Assembly: GCA_937915975.1 (NCBI GenBank)
Contig: CALGGL010000383.1
Location: forward strand, 1-9,045
Direction: 5' to 3'
DNA length: 9,045 nt
DNA from: an uncultured Lachnospiraceae bacterium
GTDB taxonomy: Bacteria > Bacillota > Clostridia > Lachnospirales > Lachnospiraceae
The position numbers were made by a program, and so were the translations under genes. Positions 1-6,743 of the stretch are shown piece by piece. Positions within the stretch are counted from its first letter, which is position 1. Every line of letters starts with the position of its first letter. The notes beneath the pieces are model-generated. The model was not told where the DNA came from. It was given only the letters and a program-made list of their open reading frames with translations, and did not search any database.

Positions 1-20
1 TATAATATAATCTGAGTCAT
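1..20 (-). CDS. 5' end of an unidentified gene running off the left edge
   Basis: An ATG at 20-18 opens a frame reading MTQIIL before the window ends. A Shine-Dalgarno-like CGGAG lies 6 bases upstream of it. The gene would be co-directional with everything else and lies beyond the rpsU terminator, so it would start a new transcription unit. Only six codons are visible, so the product cannot be named and the call rests on the ribosome binding site and its spacing alone. Confidence 0.4.
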
Positions 21-42
21 ATAAAACTCCGTTTTTTATATG
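18..42 (-). promoter_or_regulatory. Hairpin enclosing the ribosome binding site and start codon of the left-edge gene
   Basis: Read on the minus strand, CATATAAAA (42-34) pairs perfectly with TTTTATATG (26-18) across the 7-base loop AACGGAG. The loop holds the Shine-Dalgarno sequence, and the last three bases of the 3' arm are the candidate ATG. Such a fold could limit ribosome access. The stem has 9 pairs with only one G-C, so it would be weak at 37 C and may have no function. Confidence 0.35.
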
Positions 43-95
43 TTATGAATCAAATAAAAAGATTATTCGTTACAGCTTAAGTATCAGACATACCT

Positions 96-104
96 TTTAT
101 AGCA
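96..104 (-). promoter_or_regulatory. Candidate extended -10 promoter for the left-edge gene
   Basis: The minus strand reads TGCTATAAA here, an extended -10 form. It lies just past the rpsU terminator and about 75 bases before the candidate ATG at position 20. No -35 hexamer is recognisable at the right distance, where the sequence is mostly A. Short AT-rich matches are common in this kind of DNA, so this is weak. Confidence 0.25.
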
Positions 105-117
105 AAATATAAATAAG

Positions 118-157
118 TTTTTTACTTTATAGGAGAACTTTCCTATAAAGTAAAAAA
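118..157. repeat. 17-bp perfect inverted repeat next to the rpsU terminator
   Basis: The arms at 118-134 and 141-157 are perfectly complementary (core ACTTTATAGGA / TCCTATAAAGT) around a 6-base loop. The T-run is on the outside of the 5' arm and the A-run on the outside of the 3' arm, whichever strand is read. This is the reverse of the usual intrinsic-terminator layout, so it is not an obvious terminator itself. Its edge overlaps the terminator stem by one or two bases, so in the RNA the two hairpins would lie end to end. It could strengthen termination or protect the 3' end of the rpsU transcript. Confidence 0.6.
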
Positions 158-176
158 GAGAGCCATCGGCTCTCTT
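151..176 (-). terminator. Intrinsic terminator of rpsU
   Basis: On the minus strand AGAGAGCC (175-168) pairs with GGCTCTCT (164-157) around the 3-base loop GAT. The A/T pair 176/156 can extend the stem to 9 bp. A T-run follows directly. The structure begins 23 bases after the rpsU stop codon, as expected for a Rho-independent terminator. Confidence 0.9.
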
Positions 177-198
177 ATATTAAGAATAAATAATCTGA

Positions 199-378
199 TT
201 ATTTATTATATTTGCGTTTTCTTGCAGCTTCTGATTTCTTCTTACGCTTAACGCTTGGCTTCTCGTAATGCTCTCTCTTACGAATCTCCTGCTGAATACC
301 TGCCTTTGCACAGTTTCTCTTAAATCTGCGAAGCGCACTATCCAAAGTTTCGTTTTCCTTAACTATTACGTTTGACAT
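199..378 (-). CDS. rpsU: 30S ribosomal protein S21
   Basis: Product of 59 residues recognised as bacterial S21, a small basic protein of the 30S subunit that sits near the 3' end of 16S rRNA and helps mRNA recognition. The start [12 protein letters not shown], the middle [13 protein letters not shown] and the very basic tail ending [14 protein letters not shown] are typical of Clostridia. The ATG at 378-376 is chosen because it gives the family's normal length and follows GGAGGGAGG (398-390), with a second GAGG at 387-384. The frame stays open upstream to 495, but that start would lie above the gene's own promoter. The gene has a near-consensus promoter and its own terminator, so it can be expressed apart from the alaS-capA genes upstream. 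Confidence 0.97.
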   Translation of the reverse strand: MSNVIVKENETLDSALRRFKRNCAKAGIQQEIRKREHYEKPSVKRKKKSEAARKRKYNK

Positions 379-397
379 TCTATCCTCAACCTCCCTC

Positions 398-434
398 CAG
401 TTGCAAAATATCATATGTTCGTGCTTAACAACTG
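398..434 (-). promoter_or_regulatory. Possible hairpin in the rpsU leader
   Basis: In the predicted leader of roughly 79 bases, CAGTTG (434-429) can pair with CAACTG (403-398), plus one G-T pair, around a loop of about 23 bases. The 3' arm runs directly into the Shine-Dalgarno GGAGGGAGG, sharing its first base. Pairing here could affect ribosome access, as in autoregulated ribosomal-protein leaders. The stem is short and the loop large, so chance is a fair explanation. Confidence 0.25.
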
Positions 435-463
435 TTTGGGTATTTCCAAATCGCACAGGAAAT

Positions 464-491
464 ATTATACCACAATAAATTATTTCGTCAA
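464..491 (-). promoter_or_regulatory. Promoter of rpsU (sigma-A type)
   Basis: The minus strand has TTGACG at 491-486, a 16-base spacer and TATAAT at 469-464. A TG one base before the -10 makes it an extended -10. This is close to the housekeeping consensus. Transcription would start near 457, giving a leader of about 79 bases before the rpsU ATG. The promoter lies in the 143-base gap between capA and rpsU, in which I see no terminator, so read-through from capA could add to rpsU expression. Confidence 0.85.
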
Positions 492-521
492 CCAAAAAAT
501 GAAATAATATGTAAAAATTTT

Positions 522-1913
522 CTAATTTTCTAAGTTTTTAGGCGTTACAACAAACATATCGCCATCAATAGAATAATCTAATGAGCCTTTTGCGGTAACA
601 ACCTCAATCACATGATCCTTAGCATAATCAATTCTGTTCCAATCGTTATCTGACAGAAATGCATAATCAGATTTGTGATTATATGCTTCAAGAACCGGTA
701 TAACACCTATGGTTGAATCCGTCCAATATACATATGTCGGCTCAACCTTAACCTGTGTAACGGAATTAATCGTTTTACCATCAACAAATTCCTTTGTAAA
801 AGTAAAGTCCGTAATCATACCCAGATCTTTATTGACGCCATCATATCTTTGACTTGATACGAAATTACCGAATGAATATACTACCCATCCTGTTCTCGTT
901 GTTCCGTCCGGATTTACGATTGTTCTTACGTCAATTGGTTCAACAACATGAGGATGTCCGCCAAATATAACATCAGCGCCGGCCTCAAACAATCCGTCAA
1001 CAACCATCTCCTGCCATGAATCGGGAACCTCGGTATATTCGGTACCGAAATGAATCAGCGGACAAACAAAATCAACACCGGCTGCATCTAAATCTCTTAC
1101 CTTTTGGTACATCTCTTCAAGCTTAGCATTGTCATAATTATCAAGAGTATTTATACAGTACGGGCTTTCGCTCGGAACAGGAAGACCGTTTGTACCGTAT
1201 GTATACGCAACAAAACCAAATGTTATTCCGTTTATCTCAATTATACACTGCTTATCGCATTCCTCTTGAGATTTAAATGTACCGGTATGGGGAATGCCGA
1301 TTGAATCAAGATAATCAATTGTTGCATATATACCATCCTCCCATGCATCAAGGGAATGGTTATTGGCTGTCTGTAGGAAATCTACGCCTGCATCCTGTAA
1401 ATTATTTGCAAGTATTTCAGGCGAAGAAAACATAGGATAATCCGAATAGCCCAAAACGTCATTTATCGCACCGTTATATCTTCCCGGAAGTGTAGTTTCA
1501 AGATTTGCTATTGTATAATCGGCATGGGAAAGATAATCCTCTACATAGGTGAATGCATCGGATACATCAAAGGTATCGGTTGCCGGATCATAGCTCCTTT
1601 GAATCTGCCACGAATGCATCATAACGTCGCCGACAACAGTAAGCGTAACCTCCCTTTTGGGTGCCTCAATACGAAAATCCGTTCTTTCAATCATGGACGG
1701 TTTTTTTATGTTTATTGTATAATCCTTAGGCTTTGGACTCACAACATTTCCTATAAGCTTTATTCCGCCCCATATTACACCTACGATAATCATAACAAAC
1801 ACTGTCATAATTATGGCAATTTGAATTTTTCGTATACGTCTCTTTCTTTGAAGAATTTTTCTCCTTTGTTCTCTTAATTCTCTGATTCTTTTTTGCTTTT
1901 CATCTTTTGTCAT
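522..1913 (-). CDS. Membrane-anchored CapA-family metallophosphatase-like protein
   Basis: Product of 463 residues. Residues 1-29 are extremely rich in Lys and Arg, residues 30-55 form one hydrophobic span ([17 protein letters not shown]), and the rest is soluble. This predicts a cytoplasmic N-terminus and an extracellular catalytic domain. Residues 88-360 match the CapA/PGA_cap fold, with metal-site motifs GDVMMH (95-100), NLE (137-139), NNH (184-186), HFG (288-290), GGHPHV (318-323) and SFGNF (347-351). CapA of Bacillus acts in poly-gamma-glutamate capsule export or assembly, but no capB or capC gene is nearby, so the substrate here is unknown. The ATG at 1913 follows GGGG by 8 bases and lies 36 bases after the alaS stop. 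No promoter or terminator is visible in that gap, so co-transcription with alaS is likely. Confidence 0.9.
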   Translation of the reverse strand: MTKDEKQKRIRELREQRRKILQRKRRIRKIQIAIIMTVFVMIIVGVIWGGIKLIGNVVSPKPKDYTINIKKPSMIERTDFRIEAPKREVTLTVVGDVMMHSWQIQRSYDPATDTFDVSDAFTYVEDYLSHADYTIANLETTLPGRYNGAINDVLGYSDYPMFSSPEILANNLQDAGVDFLQTANNHSLDAWEDGIYATIDYLDSIGIPHTGTFKSQEECDKQCIIEINGITFGFVAYTYGTNGLPVPSESPYCINTLDNYDNAKLEEMYQKVRDLDAAGVDFVCPLIHFGTEYTEVPDSWQEMVVDGLFEAGADVIFGGHPHVVEPIDVRTIVNPDGTTRTGWVVYSFGNFVSSQRYDGVNKDLGMITDFTFTKEFVDGKTINSVTQVKVEPTYVYWTDSTIGVIPVLEAYNHKSDYAFLSDNDWNRIDYAKDHVIEVVTAKGSLDYSIDGDMFVVTPKNLEN

Positions 1914-1949
1914 CTTTATTTCCCCAAAGCATTATTAAACAAAAGGAAT

Positions 1950-4592
1950 TTAAACACCAAGCTGTGCTTTAGCTTCCTCAACGCCTGCTTTCAAAGCTTC
2001 ATTAATTCCCGAAGGATCCTTACCGCCTGCCTGAGCCATATTAGGACGGCCTCCGCCGCCACCTCCGACAAGACCTGCTATCTTTTTAATAATATTACCT
2101 GCGTGTGCACCTTTGTTTACGGCATCATCGGTGGCCATTACTATAAGATTAACCTTTCCGTCAATCTCGGATGCAAGAATTACAACTCCCGAACCAAGCT
2201 TAACCTTCATATCATCTCCAAGATTACGAAGAGCGTTCATATCTATTCCTTTTACGTCAACAGGAAGAATCTTAAACTCACCGCAATCAATAATATTTTC
2301 AAGAACATCCTTTGCGGAATCCTTTGCCATCTTGTCCTTAAGCTTCTGATTTTCGGATTGAAGTGCCTTAATCTCGGCCATCATCGAGTTAATCTTATCA
2401 GCAAGCTTTGAAGGCTCTGTTTTTGCAATTACAGATGCATTATTCAATTCATTTTCAATATTCTTATAATAATCAAATGCGCCCTTTGAGGTAAGTGCTT
2501 CAATACGTCTTACTCCTGCCGCAACACCCGCCTCGGAAACTATCTTAAATGTATTAATAATACCCGTGCTTTGAACATGAGTACCACCGCAAAGCTCCTT
2601 TGAAAAATCACCGATACTAACAACACGTACCGATTCACCGTACTTTTCACCGAAAAGAGCCATCGCTCCGGTTTTCTTGGCTTCGTCAAGACTCATAATA
2701 TCTGTTGAAACCGCAGTATCCTTCTCTATCTCGTTGTTAACTATCTCTTCAACTTTGTCTATCTCTTCCTTAGTCATAGGCTTAATATGAGTAAAGTCAA
2801 AACGAAGTCTGTCCTTTGCAACATATGAACCCGCCTGCTCAACATGAGGTCCGAGGACAATTTTAAGTGCCTTTTGAAGCAAATGCGTTGCGGAATGATT
2901 TTTACAGGTAAGAGCTCTTTGCTCCTCATTAACACAAAGCTTAACCTCATCGCCGAGCTTAAACGAACCCTTGCTCACATATCCCACATGTGCTGTTTTA
3001 CCGCCAACAACCTTAATTGTATCCTGTACGATAAATTCACCGCTATCCGACGTAATAATACCCGAATCACCACATTGACCTCCCATTGTTGCATAAAACG
3101 GTGTTCCCGCAACAAATATCGAACCGTTATCGCCCTCATTTAAAGTCTTAACAACCTCTTTATCGGTAGTCATCGCATTTATCTTTGATTTATGAGTAAG
3201 CGTTTCATACCCAACAAATAAGTTATCAATTGTAAGAGGAATCTGCTCATATACGGTCGCATCGGCGCCCATATAATTCGTGGTTTTTCTTGCAGTTCTT
3301 GCCTTTACCCGCTGCTCATCCATACATGAATTAAAGCCTTCCTCATCAACGGCTATTCCTGCTTCCTCTAAGATTTCCTTTGTTAAATCAAGAGGGAAGC
3401 CATATGTATCATAAAGCTTAAACGCATTTTCACCTGATAAGACCTTATTTTCCGATGATTTTATATCATTTATGTATCCGTTAAGAATTGAAAGTCCCTG
3501 GTCAATGGTTTTATTGAAGTTTTCTTCCTCGGTATTAAGTGTTGCAAATATATGCTCTTTTTTCTCTTCGAGTTCAGGATAAGCATCCTTTGAACATTCT
3601 ATAACAGTCTTTGAAAGCTCTGCCAAAAAGCTTCCCTTTATTCCGAGAAGACGTCCGTGTCTTGCCGCACGTCTTAACAATCTTCTTAAAACATAGCCTC
3701 TGCCCTCATTTGAAGGAAGAATACCGTCTGAGGTCATAAACGTTACGGAACGTATATGATCGGTAATAAGTCTTATGGATACATCATTTTTCTCATTTTC
3801 CTTATAGGTCACGTGAGCCATCTCACATACCTTATCTCTAAGAGCCTTTATCGTATCCACATCAAATATTGAATCAACATCCTGAACTACAACGGCAAGA
3901 CGTTCAAGTCCCATACCTGTATCGATGTTCTTATTTTCAAGTAATGTGTAATTACCCTTACCGTCGTTTTCAAACTGTGTAAATACATTGTTCCAGACCT
4001 CCATATATCTGTCACAATCACAGCCCACCTGACAGTCAGGCTTTCCGCATCCGAACTTTTCTCCACGGTCATAGTAAATCTCGGAACAAGGTCCGCAAGG
4101 ACCGGCACCATGCTCCCAGAAGTTATCCTCTTTACCGAATTTGTAAATTCGATTGGCAGGAATTCCAACCTCCTTGTTCCATATATCAAATGCTTCATCA
4201 TCATCAAGATAAACTGAAGGATACAGTCTGTCGGCATCAAGACCAACAACCTCTGTTAAAAATTCCCAGCTCCAGGCTATAGCTTCATGCTTAAAATAAT
4301 CACCGAAAGAAAAGTTTCCGAGCATTTCAAAAAATGTACCGTGTCTTGCGGTTTTACCAACATTTTCTATATCACCCGTTCTGATACACTTCTGACAGGT
4401 AGTTACTCTTCTTCTCGGTGGAATCTCCTGACCGGTAAAATAAGGCTTTAAAGGAGCCATACCTGCATTTATAAGCAATAAGCTGTTATCGTTATGTGGA
4501 ATCAATGAAAAGCTCTTCATCTTAAGATGGCCTTTGCTTTCAAAGAAATCCAGATACATTGATCTTAATTCGTTTACTCCGTACTTTTTCAC
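1950..4592 (-). CDS. alaS: Alanine--tRNA ligase
   Basis: Cytoplasmic class II synthetase that charges tRNA-Ala and clears mischarged Ser and Gly. At 880 residues it is full length. Visible parts are the N-terminal catalytic core with RVTTCQKCIRTGD, RHGTFFEMLGNFSFGDY and GAGPCGPCSEIYYD; a Cys-rich GCGKPDCQVGCDCDRY segment; GMGLERLA; the tRNA-recognition region SNEGRGYVLRRLLRRAARHG; the editing domain with zinc-site motifs HSATH (566-570) and CGGTH (668-672); a short coiled coil near 725-760; and the C-Ala domain with a Gly-rich VGGGGGGRPNMAQAGG. The start is taken as GTG at 4592, giving MKKYGVNELRS, because GGAGG (4605-4601) is 8 bases upstream. A TTG at 4607 is in frame but overlaps that binding site. 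It starts 18 bases after the small membrane-protein gene and no promoter is visible between them. Confidence 0.98.
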   Translation of the reverse strand: MKKYGVNELRSMYLDFFESKGHLKMKSFSLIPHNDNSLLLINAGMAPLKPYFTGQEIPPRRRVTTCQKCIRTGDIENVGKTARHGTFFEMLGNFSFGDYFKHEAIAWSWEFLTEVVGLDADRLYPSVYLDDDEAFDIWNKEVGIPANRIYKFGKEDNFWEHGAGPCGPCSEIYYDRGEKFGCGKPDCQVGCDCDRYMEVWNNVFTQFENDGKGNYTLLENKNIDTGMGLERLAVVVQDVDSIFDVDTIKALRDKVCEMAHVTYKENEKNDVSIRLITDHIRSVTFMTSDGILPSNEGRGYVLRRLLRRAARHGRLLGIKGSFLAELSKTVIECSKDAYPELEEKKEHIFATLNTEEENFNKTIDQGLSILNGYINDIKSSENKVLSGENAFKLYDTYGFPLDLTKEILEEAGIAVDEEGFNSCMDEQRVKARTARKTTNYMGADATVYEQIPLTIDNLFVGYETLTHKSKINAMTTDKEVVKTLNEGDNGSIFVAGTPFYATMGGQCGDSGIITSDSGEFIVQDTIKVVGGKTAHVGYVSKGSFKLGDEVKLCVNEEQRALTCKNHSATHLLQKALKIVLGPHVEQAGSYVAKDRLRFDFTHIKPMTKEEIDKVEEIVNNEIEKDTAVSTDIMSLDEAKKTGAMALFGEKYGESVRVVSIGDFSKELCGGTHVQSTGIINTFKIVSEAGVAAGVRRIEALTSKGAFDYYKNIENELNNASVIAKTEPSKLADKINSMMAEIKALQSENQKLKDKMAKDSAKDVLENIIDCGEFKILPVDVKGIDMNALRNLGDDMKVKLGSGVVILASEIDGKVNLIVMATDDAVNKGAHAGNIIKKIAGLVGGGGGGRPNMAQAGGKDPSGINEALKAGVEEAKAQLGV

Positions 4593-4600
4593 GACTATAT

Positions 4601-4605
4601 CCTCC
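4601..4605 (-). promoter_or_regulatory. Ribosome binding site that fixes the alaS start at GTG 4592
   Basis: GGAGG lies 8 bases before the GTG, an ideal distance. The in-frame TTG at 4607-4605 overlaps it and has no site of its own, so it is unlikely to be used. Confidence 0.85.
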
Positions 4606-4610
4606 AAGCT

Positions 4611-4760
4611 TTATTCGTTGCTGCCGCTATCTGCAGCCTCAACCTTTTCATCTTTTCTTTTTCTTAAAACCTTGCCAACCTGTATGCCCAAAAATGCACA
4701 TACAATCATAGCAACAAATTTAATTAAATAACTTACAATCTCTGTTAACAAAGCACTCAT
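4611..4760 (-). CDS. Small single-span membrane protein of unknown function (49 aa)
   Basis: A 49-codon ORF from ATG 4760 to a TAA at 4613-4611, preceded by GGAGG (4772-4768) at 7 bases. It starts MSALLTEIVSYL. Residues of about 10-28 form one hydrophobic helix (IVSYLIKFVAMIVCAFLGI). Then come GIQVGKV, a basic cluster KVLRKRK (30-36) and an acidic, polar tail ending DSGSNE. The basic cluster after the helix predicts a cytoplasmic C-terminus. It fits snugly between hisIE (34-base gap) and alaS (17-base gap), so it is probably translated from the same mRNA. I do not recognise a function. Ribosome binding site, hydrophobic design and tight packing argue that it is a real gene, and automated annotation could miss it because of its size. 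Confidence 0.8.
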   Translation of the reverse strand: MSALLTEIVSYLIKFVAMIVCAFLGIQVGKVLRKRKDEKVEAADSGSNE

Positions 4761-4785
4761 ACATATACCTCCGTGATATTATTTA

Positions 4786-4812
4786 ATCATATAATTATCT
4801 TCTGTCTGCCAA
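4786..4812 (-). promoter_or_regulatory. Weak candidate promoter ahead of the small membrane gene and alaS
   Basis: The minus strand reads TTGGCA at 4812-4807 and TATGAT at 4791-4786. Each matches the sigma-A consensus at five of six positions, but the spacer is only 15 bases, shorter than preferred. It overlaps the end of hisIE. It would give the essential alaS gene expression independent of the his genes, which makes it attractive, but the spacing keeps it uncertain. Confidence 0.25.
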
Positions 4813-6057
4813 TTCCTTTATTACCTCATTCCAGGATACACCACGCTCAACCATTAAAACCATAAGATGATACAGGAAATCGGCAATCTCATATTTTATT
4901 TCCTCAGGATCGGGATTTTTAGAAGCAATTATTATCTCGGAAGCTTCCTCTCCGACCTTTTTTAAAATCTTATCAATGCCCTTATCAAAAAGGTAATTGG
5001 TGTAAGAACCTGCCTTTGGATTGGCACGTCTGTCCTCAATTATTGCATATTCCTCAAGAAATACCTTAAGTGGATTGGTATCGTCATATTCCTTTCTGAC
5101 AAGATCGGTAAAAAAGCATGTAGGGCTTCCTGTATGACAGGCTGCGCCTATCTGGGAAACCTTTGCTAAAATTGTGTCATTATCACAATCAATTGTTAAA
5201 GCCTTAACAAACTGATAATGTCCGCTTGTTTCACCCTTCGTCCAAAGTTCATTTCTGCTTCTGCTGAAATAAGTCATTCTTCCTGTCTTGATTGTTTTAT
5301 TAAAAGCCTCTTCGTTCATATATGCCATCATTAAAACCTCAGAGGTTTTATAATGCTGGACAATTACAGGAATAAGTCCGTCGGAATTAAGCTTAAACTC
5401 TGAAAATGCAAGTGAGCTTTCAAACAGATTAACCGGAATATTTCTTTCCTTACAAGCCTGTTTTATCTCCATTACATCATGCTGCTTTAAATTATACAAA
5501 CTTATTGTTTCGGCGCTTGTTGCTTCAAGCATATCAGCGATTTCGGAAGGAACTGTTGAATAGGTGGATGCAACTATAGGAAGACCAACCTCATTTCTTA
5601 CTTTTTTTACAAGCTCAATATAATTTTCAACCTTGTTATTATGAATAAGCAAAAGCTCACCGGCTCCGGCTCTTTTTAAGGTTTTTCCGTATTCAACGGG
5701 ATTTTCGCATTCCGATAAATCAATGGTAACAATGATTCTTTCCGAACCGAATCTGTCAGAGGCTTCTTTTACTATATCCAGATTTTCCAAAGGAGCTGTT
5801 TTCATACAAACCTTTGATGCACCTGCATAAAGAAGCTTTTTAATATCCTCAAGTCTTCTGACACCTCCGCAGGCAATAAGCGGAATATCAAGCTGCCTTG
5901 TAATTTCTTTAATTGTCGCAATGTTCTTATCTATGTCTTCTCTGGCACAAGAGCTGTCAAAAAACGCTATCTCGTCCGCACCCGCATCATTATAAAACAG
6001 TGCTTCTTCAATAGGATTTTCCAACGAGAGACACGGAATTATCTTTTTGTATCCCAT
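4795..6057 (-). CDS. hisIE: HisIE (phosphoribosyl-AMP cyclohydrolase / phosphoribosyl-ATP pyrophosphatase) with an N-terminal degenerate HisF-like domain
   Basis: Product of 420 residues, about twice a normal HisIE. Residues 1-210 resemble a HisF TIM barrel: KKIIPCL (4-10), [11 protein letters not shown], the phosphate-site-like [11 protein letters not shown] (62-72), and IVTID with Asp113. The first catalytic Asp of HisF (in IPCLDV) is Ser11 here. The DRDGT and ASGG motifs are replaced by HNNKV (139-143) and ASTYS (163-167), so glutaminase-coupled cyclase activity is unlikely. Residues of about 217-320 are HisI, with GETSGH (275-280), the metal-site DCDND (290-294) and zinc-ligand Cys in ACHTG (306-310) plus Cys314. 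Residues of about 328-420 are HisE, with KVGEEASE (367-374) and EIADFLYH (390-397). HisE and HisI do steps 2 and 3 of histidine synthesis in the cytoplasm. The ATG is 13 bases after hisB, with GGAGG 6 bases upstream. Confidence 0.93.
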   Translation of the reverse strand: MGYKKIIPCLSLENPIEEALFYNDAGADEIAFFDSSCAREDIDKNIATIKEITRQLDIPLIACGGVRRLEDIKKLLYAGASKVCMKTAPLENLDIVKEASDRFGSERIIVTIDLSECENPVEYGKTLKRAGAGELLLIHNNKVENYIELVKKVRNEVGLPIVASTYSTVPSEIADMLEATSAETISLYNLKQHDVMEIKQACKERNIPVNLFESSLAFSEFKLNSDGLIPVIVQHYKTSEVLMMAYMNEEAFNKTIKTGRMTYFSRSRNELWTKGETSGHYQFVKALTIDCDNDTILAKVSQIGAACHTGSPTCFFTDLVRKEYDDTNPLKVFLEEYAIIEDRRANPKAGSYTNYLFDKGIDKILKKVGEEASEIIIASKNPDPEEIKYEIADFLYHLMVLMVERGVSWNEVIKELADRR

Positions 6058-6070
6058 CTTTTTCCTCCCC

Positions 6071-6664
6071 CTATAAGCTTCCTTTTGTAGATAATACTTT
6101 TCCTTCTAAGCGTTCATTTTTACCGGTTGCTATATCAAGTGCCTTTGCAAATGCTTTAAAGGCTGCCTCAATTATGTGATGATTGTTTTCACCTGATATC
6201 TGCTTTAAATGTATATTCATACCGGCACTGTAGGAAACGGCATAGAAAAATTCCTTAACCATCTCCGTATCCATATATCCGACTCTGTCGGTCGTAAAAT
6301 TCATGTCAAAGCTAAGGTAAGGTCTTCCCGATAAATCTATGGCACAAAGAACCAAAGCATCATCCATGGGAAGCATAAAGGAACCGAAACGCTCTATGCC
6401 CTCTTTATCACCGATTGCTTTGGCAATAGCCTGTCCGAGAACAATACCGGTGTCTTCGATGGTATGATGACAATCCACCATAATATCTCCACTCGCTTTC
6501 ACATCAAGATCAAAGAAACCATGTCTTGCAAAGCTATTGAGCATATGGTCAAAGAAACCAATACCTGTGTCAATTTGGGCATCGCCTTTTCCATCTAAAT
6601 TAAGCATAAGCTTAATATCGGTTTCGCCGGTTTTTCTAACTATCTCAGCTTTTCTTTCTGACAT
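6071..6664 (-). CDS. hisB: Imidazoleglycerol-phosphate dehydratase
   Basis: Product of 197 residues, the normal length for the single-function enzyme without the N-terminal phosphatase domain of enterobacterial HisB. It removes water from imidazole-glycerol phosphate to give imidazole-acetol phosphate, using two manganese ions held by His and Glu residues. Visible metal-site motifs are GFFDHML (His40), RHG (His47), DCHHTIED (64-71) and the second-repeat motif [11 protein letters not shown] (161-171); MDDAL (100-104) is also conserved. The ATG at 6664 has GGAG 7 bases upstream. It lies 71 bases after hisD, the widest gap in the operon apart from hisZ-hisG, and that gap holds a candidate promoter. 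A separate histidinol-phosphatase must be encoded elsewhere. Confidence 0.97.
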   Translation of the reverse strand: MSERKAEIVRKTGETDIKLMLNLDGKGDAQIDTGIGFFDHMLNSFARHGFFDLDVKASGDIMVDCHHTIEDTGIVLGQAIAKAIGDKEGIERFGSFMLPMDDALVLCAIDLSGRPYLSFDMNFTTDRVGYMDTEMVKEFFYAVSYSAGMNIHLKQISGENNHHIIEAAFKAFAKALDIATGKNERLEGKVLSTKGSL

Positions 6665-6714
6665 AAAATCACTCCTTATTTCTTTATTGTTTTATAACAA
6701 AAACAAGATATAAT

Positions 6715-6743
6715 ATTATAACACTTATTAAATATTTATTCAA
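6715..6743 (-). promoter_or_regulatory. Candidate internal promoter ahead of hisB
   Basis: On the minus strand TTGAAT (6743-6738) and a perfect TATAAT (6720-6715) are separated by 17 bases, and TG one base before the -10 makes it an extended -10. The -35 overlaps the last hisD codons. Transcription would start near 6708, about 44 bases before the hisB ATG. It would allow hisB, hisIE, the small membrane gene, alaS and capA to be transcribed separately from hisZGD. Confidence 0.5.

Noticed and set aside
379..495. N-terminal extension of S21 starting at 495 or at the in-frame ATG 414
   Set aside because: The 495 start lies upstream of the rpsU promoter, and ATG 414 has no ribosome binding site. 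The start at 378 gives the standard S21 length and sequence.
1104..2411. Several open plus-strand frames of 65-170 codons opposite capA and alaS
   Set aside because: They lie antisense to well-supported genes, have no recognisable domains and read like the low-complexity reverse strand of AT-rich coding DNA.
2844..3143. Plus-strand open frame of 99 codons opposite alaS
   Set aside because: It is antisense to the conserved alaS editing region and its product resembles no family I know.
3887..4249. Minus-strand open frame of 120 codons inside alaS in another frame
   Set aside because: It overlaps the conserved catalytic core of alaS completely and has no family features; it is an out-of-frame shadow.
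4534..4731. Plus-strand frame across the alaS start and the small membrane gene
   Set aside because: It has no supporting features and is antisense to two genes with good ribosome binding sites.
6676..6700. Short TTGTT/AACAA inverted repeat between hisD and hisB as a terminator
   Set aside because: The stem is about 5 A-T-rich pairs without a G-C core, too weak for termination.
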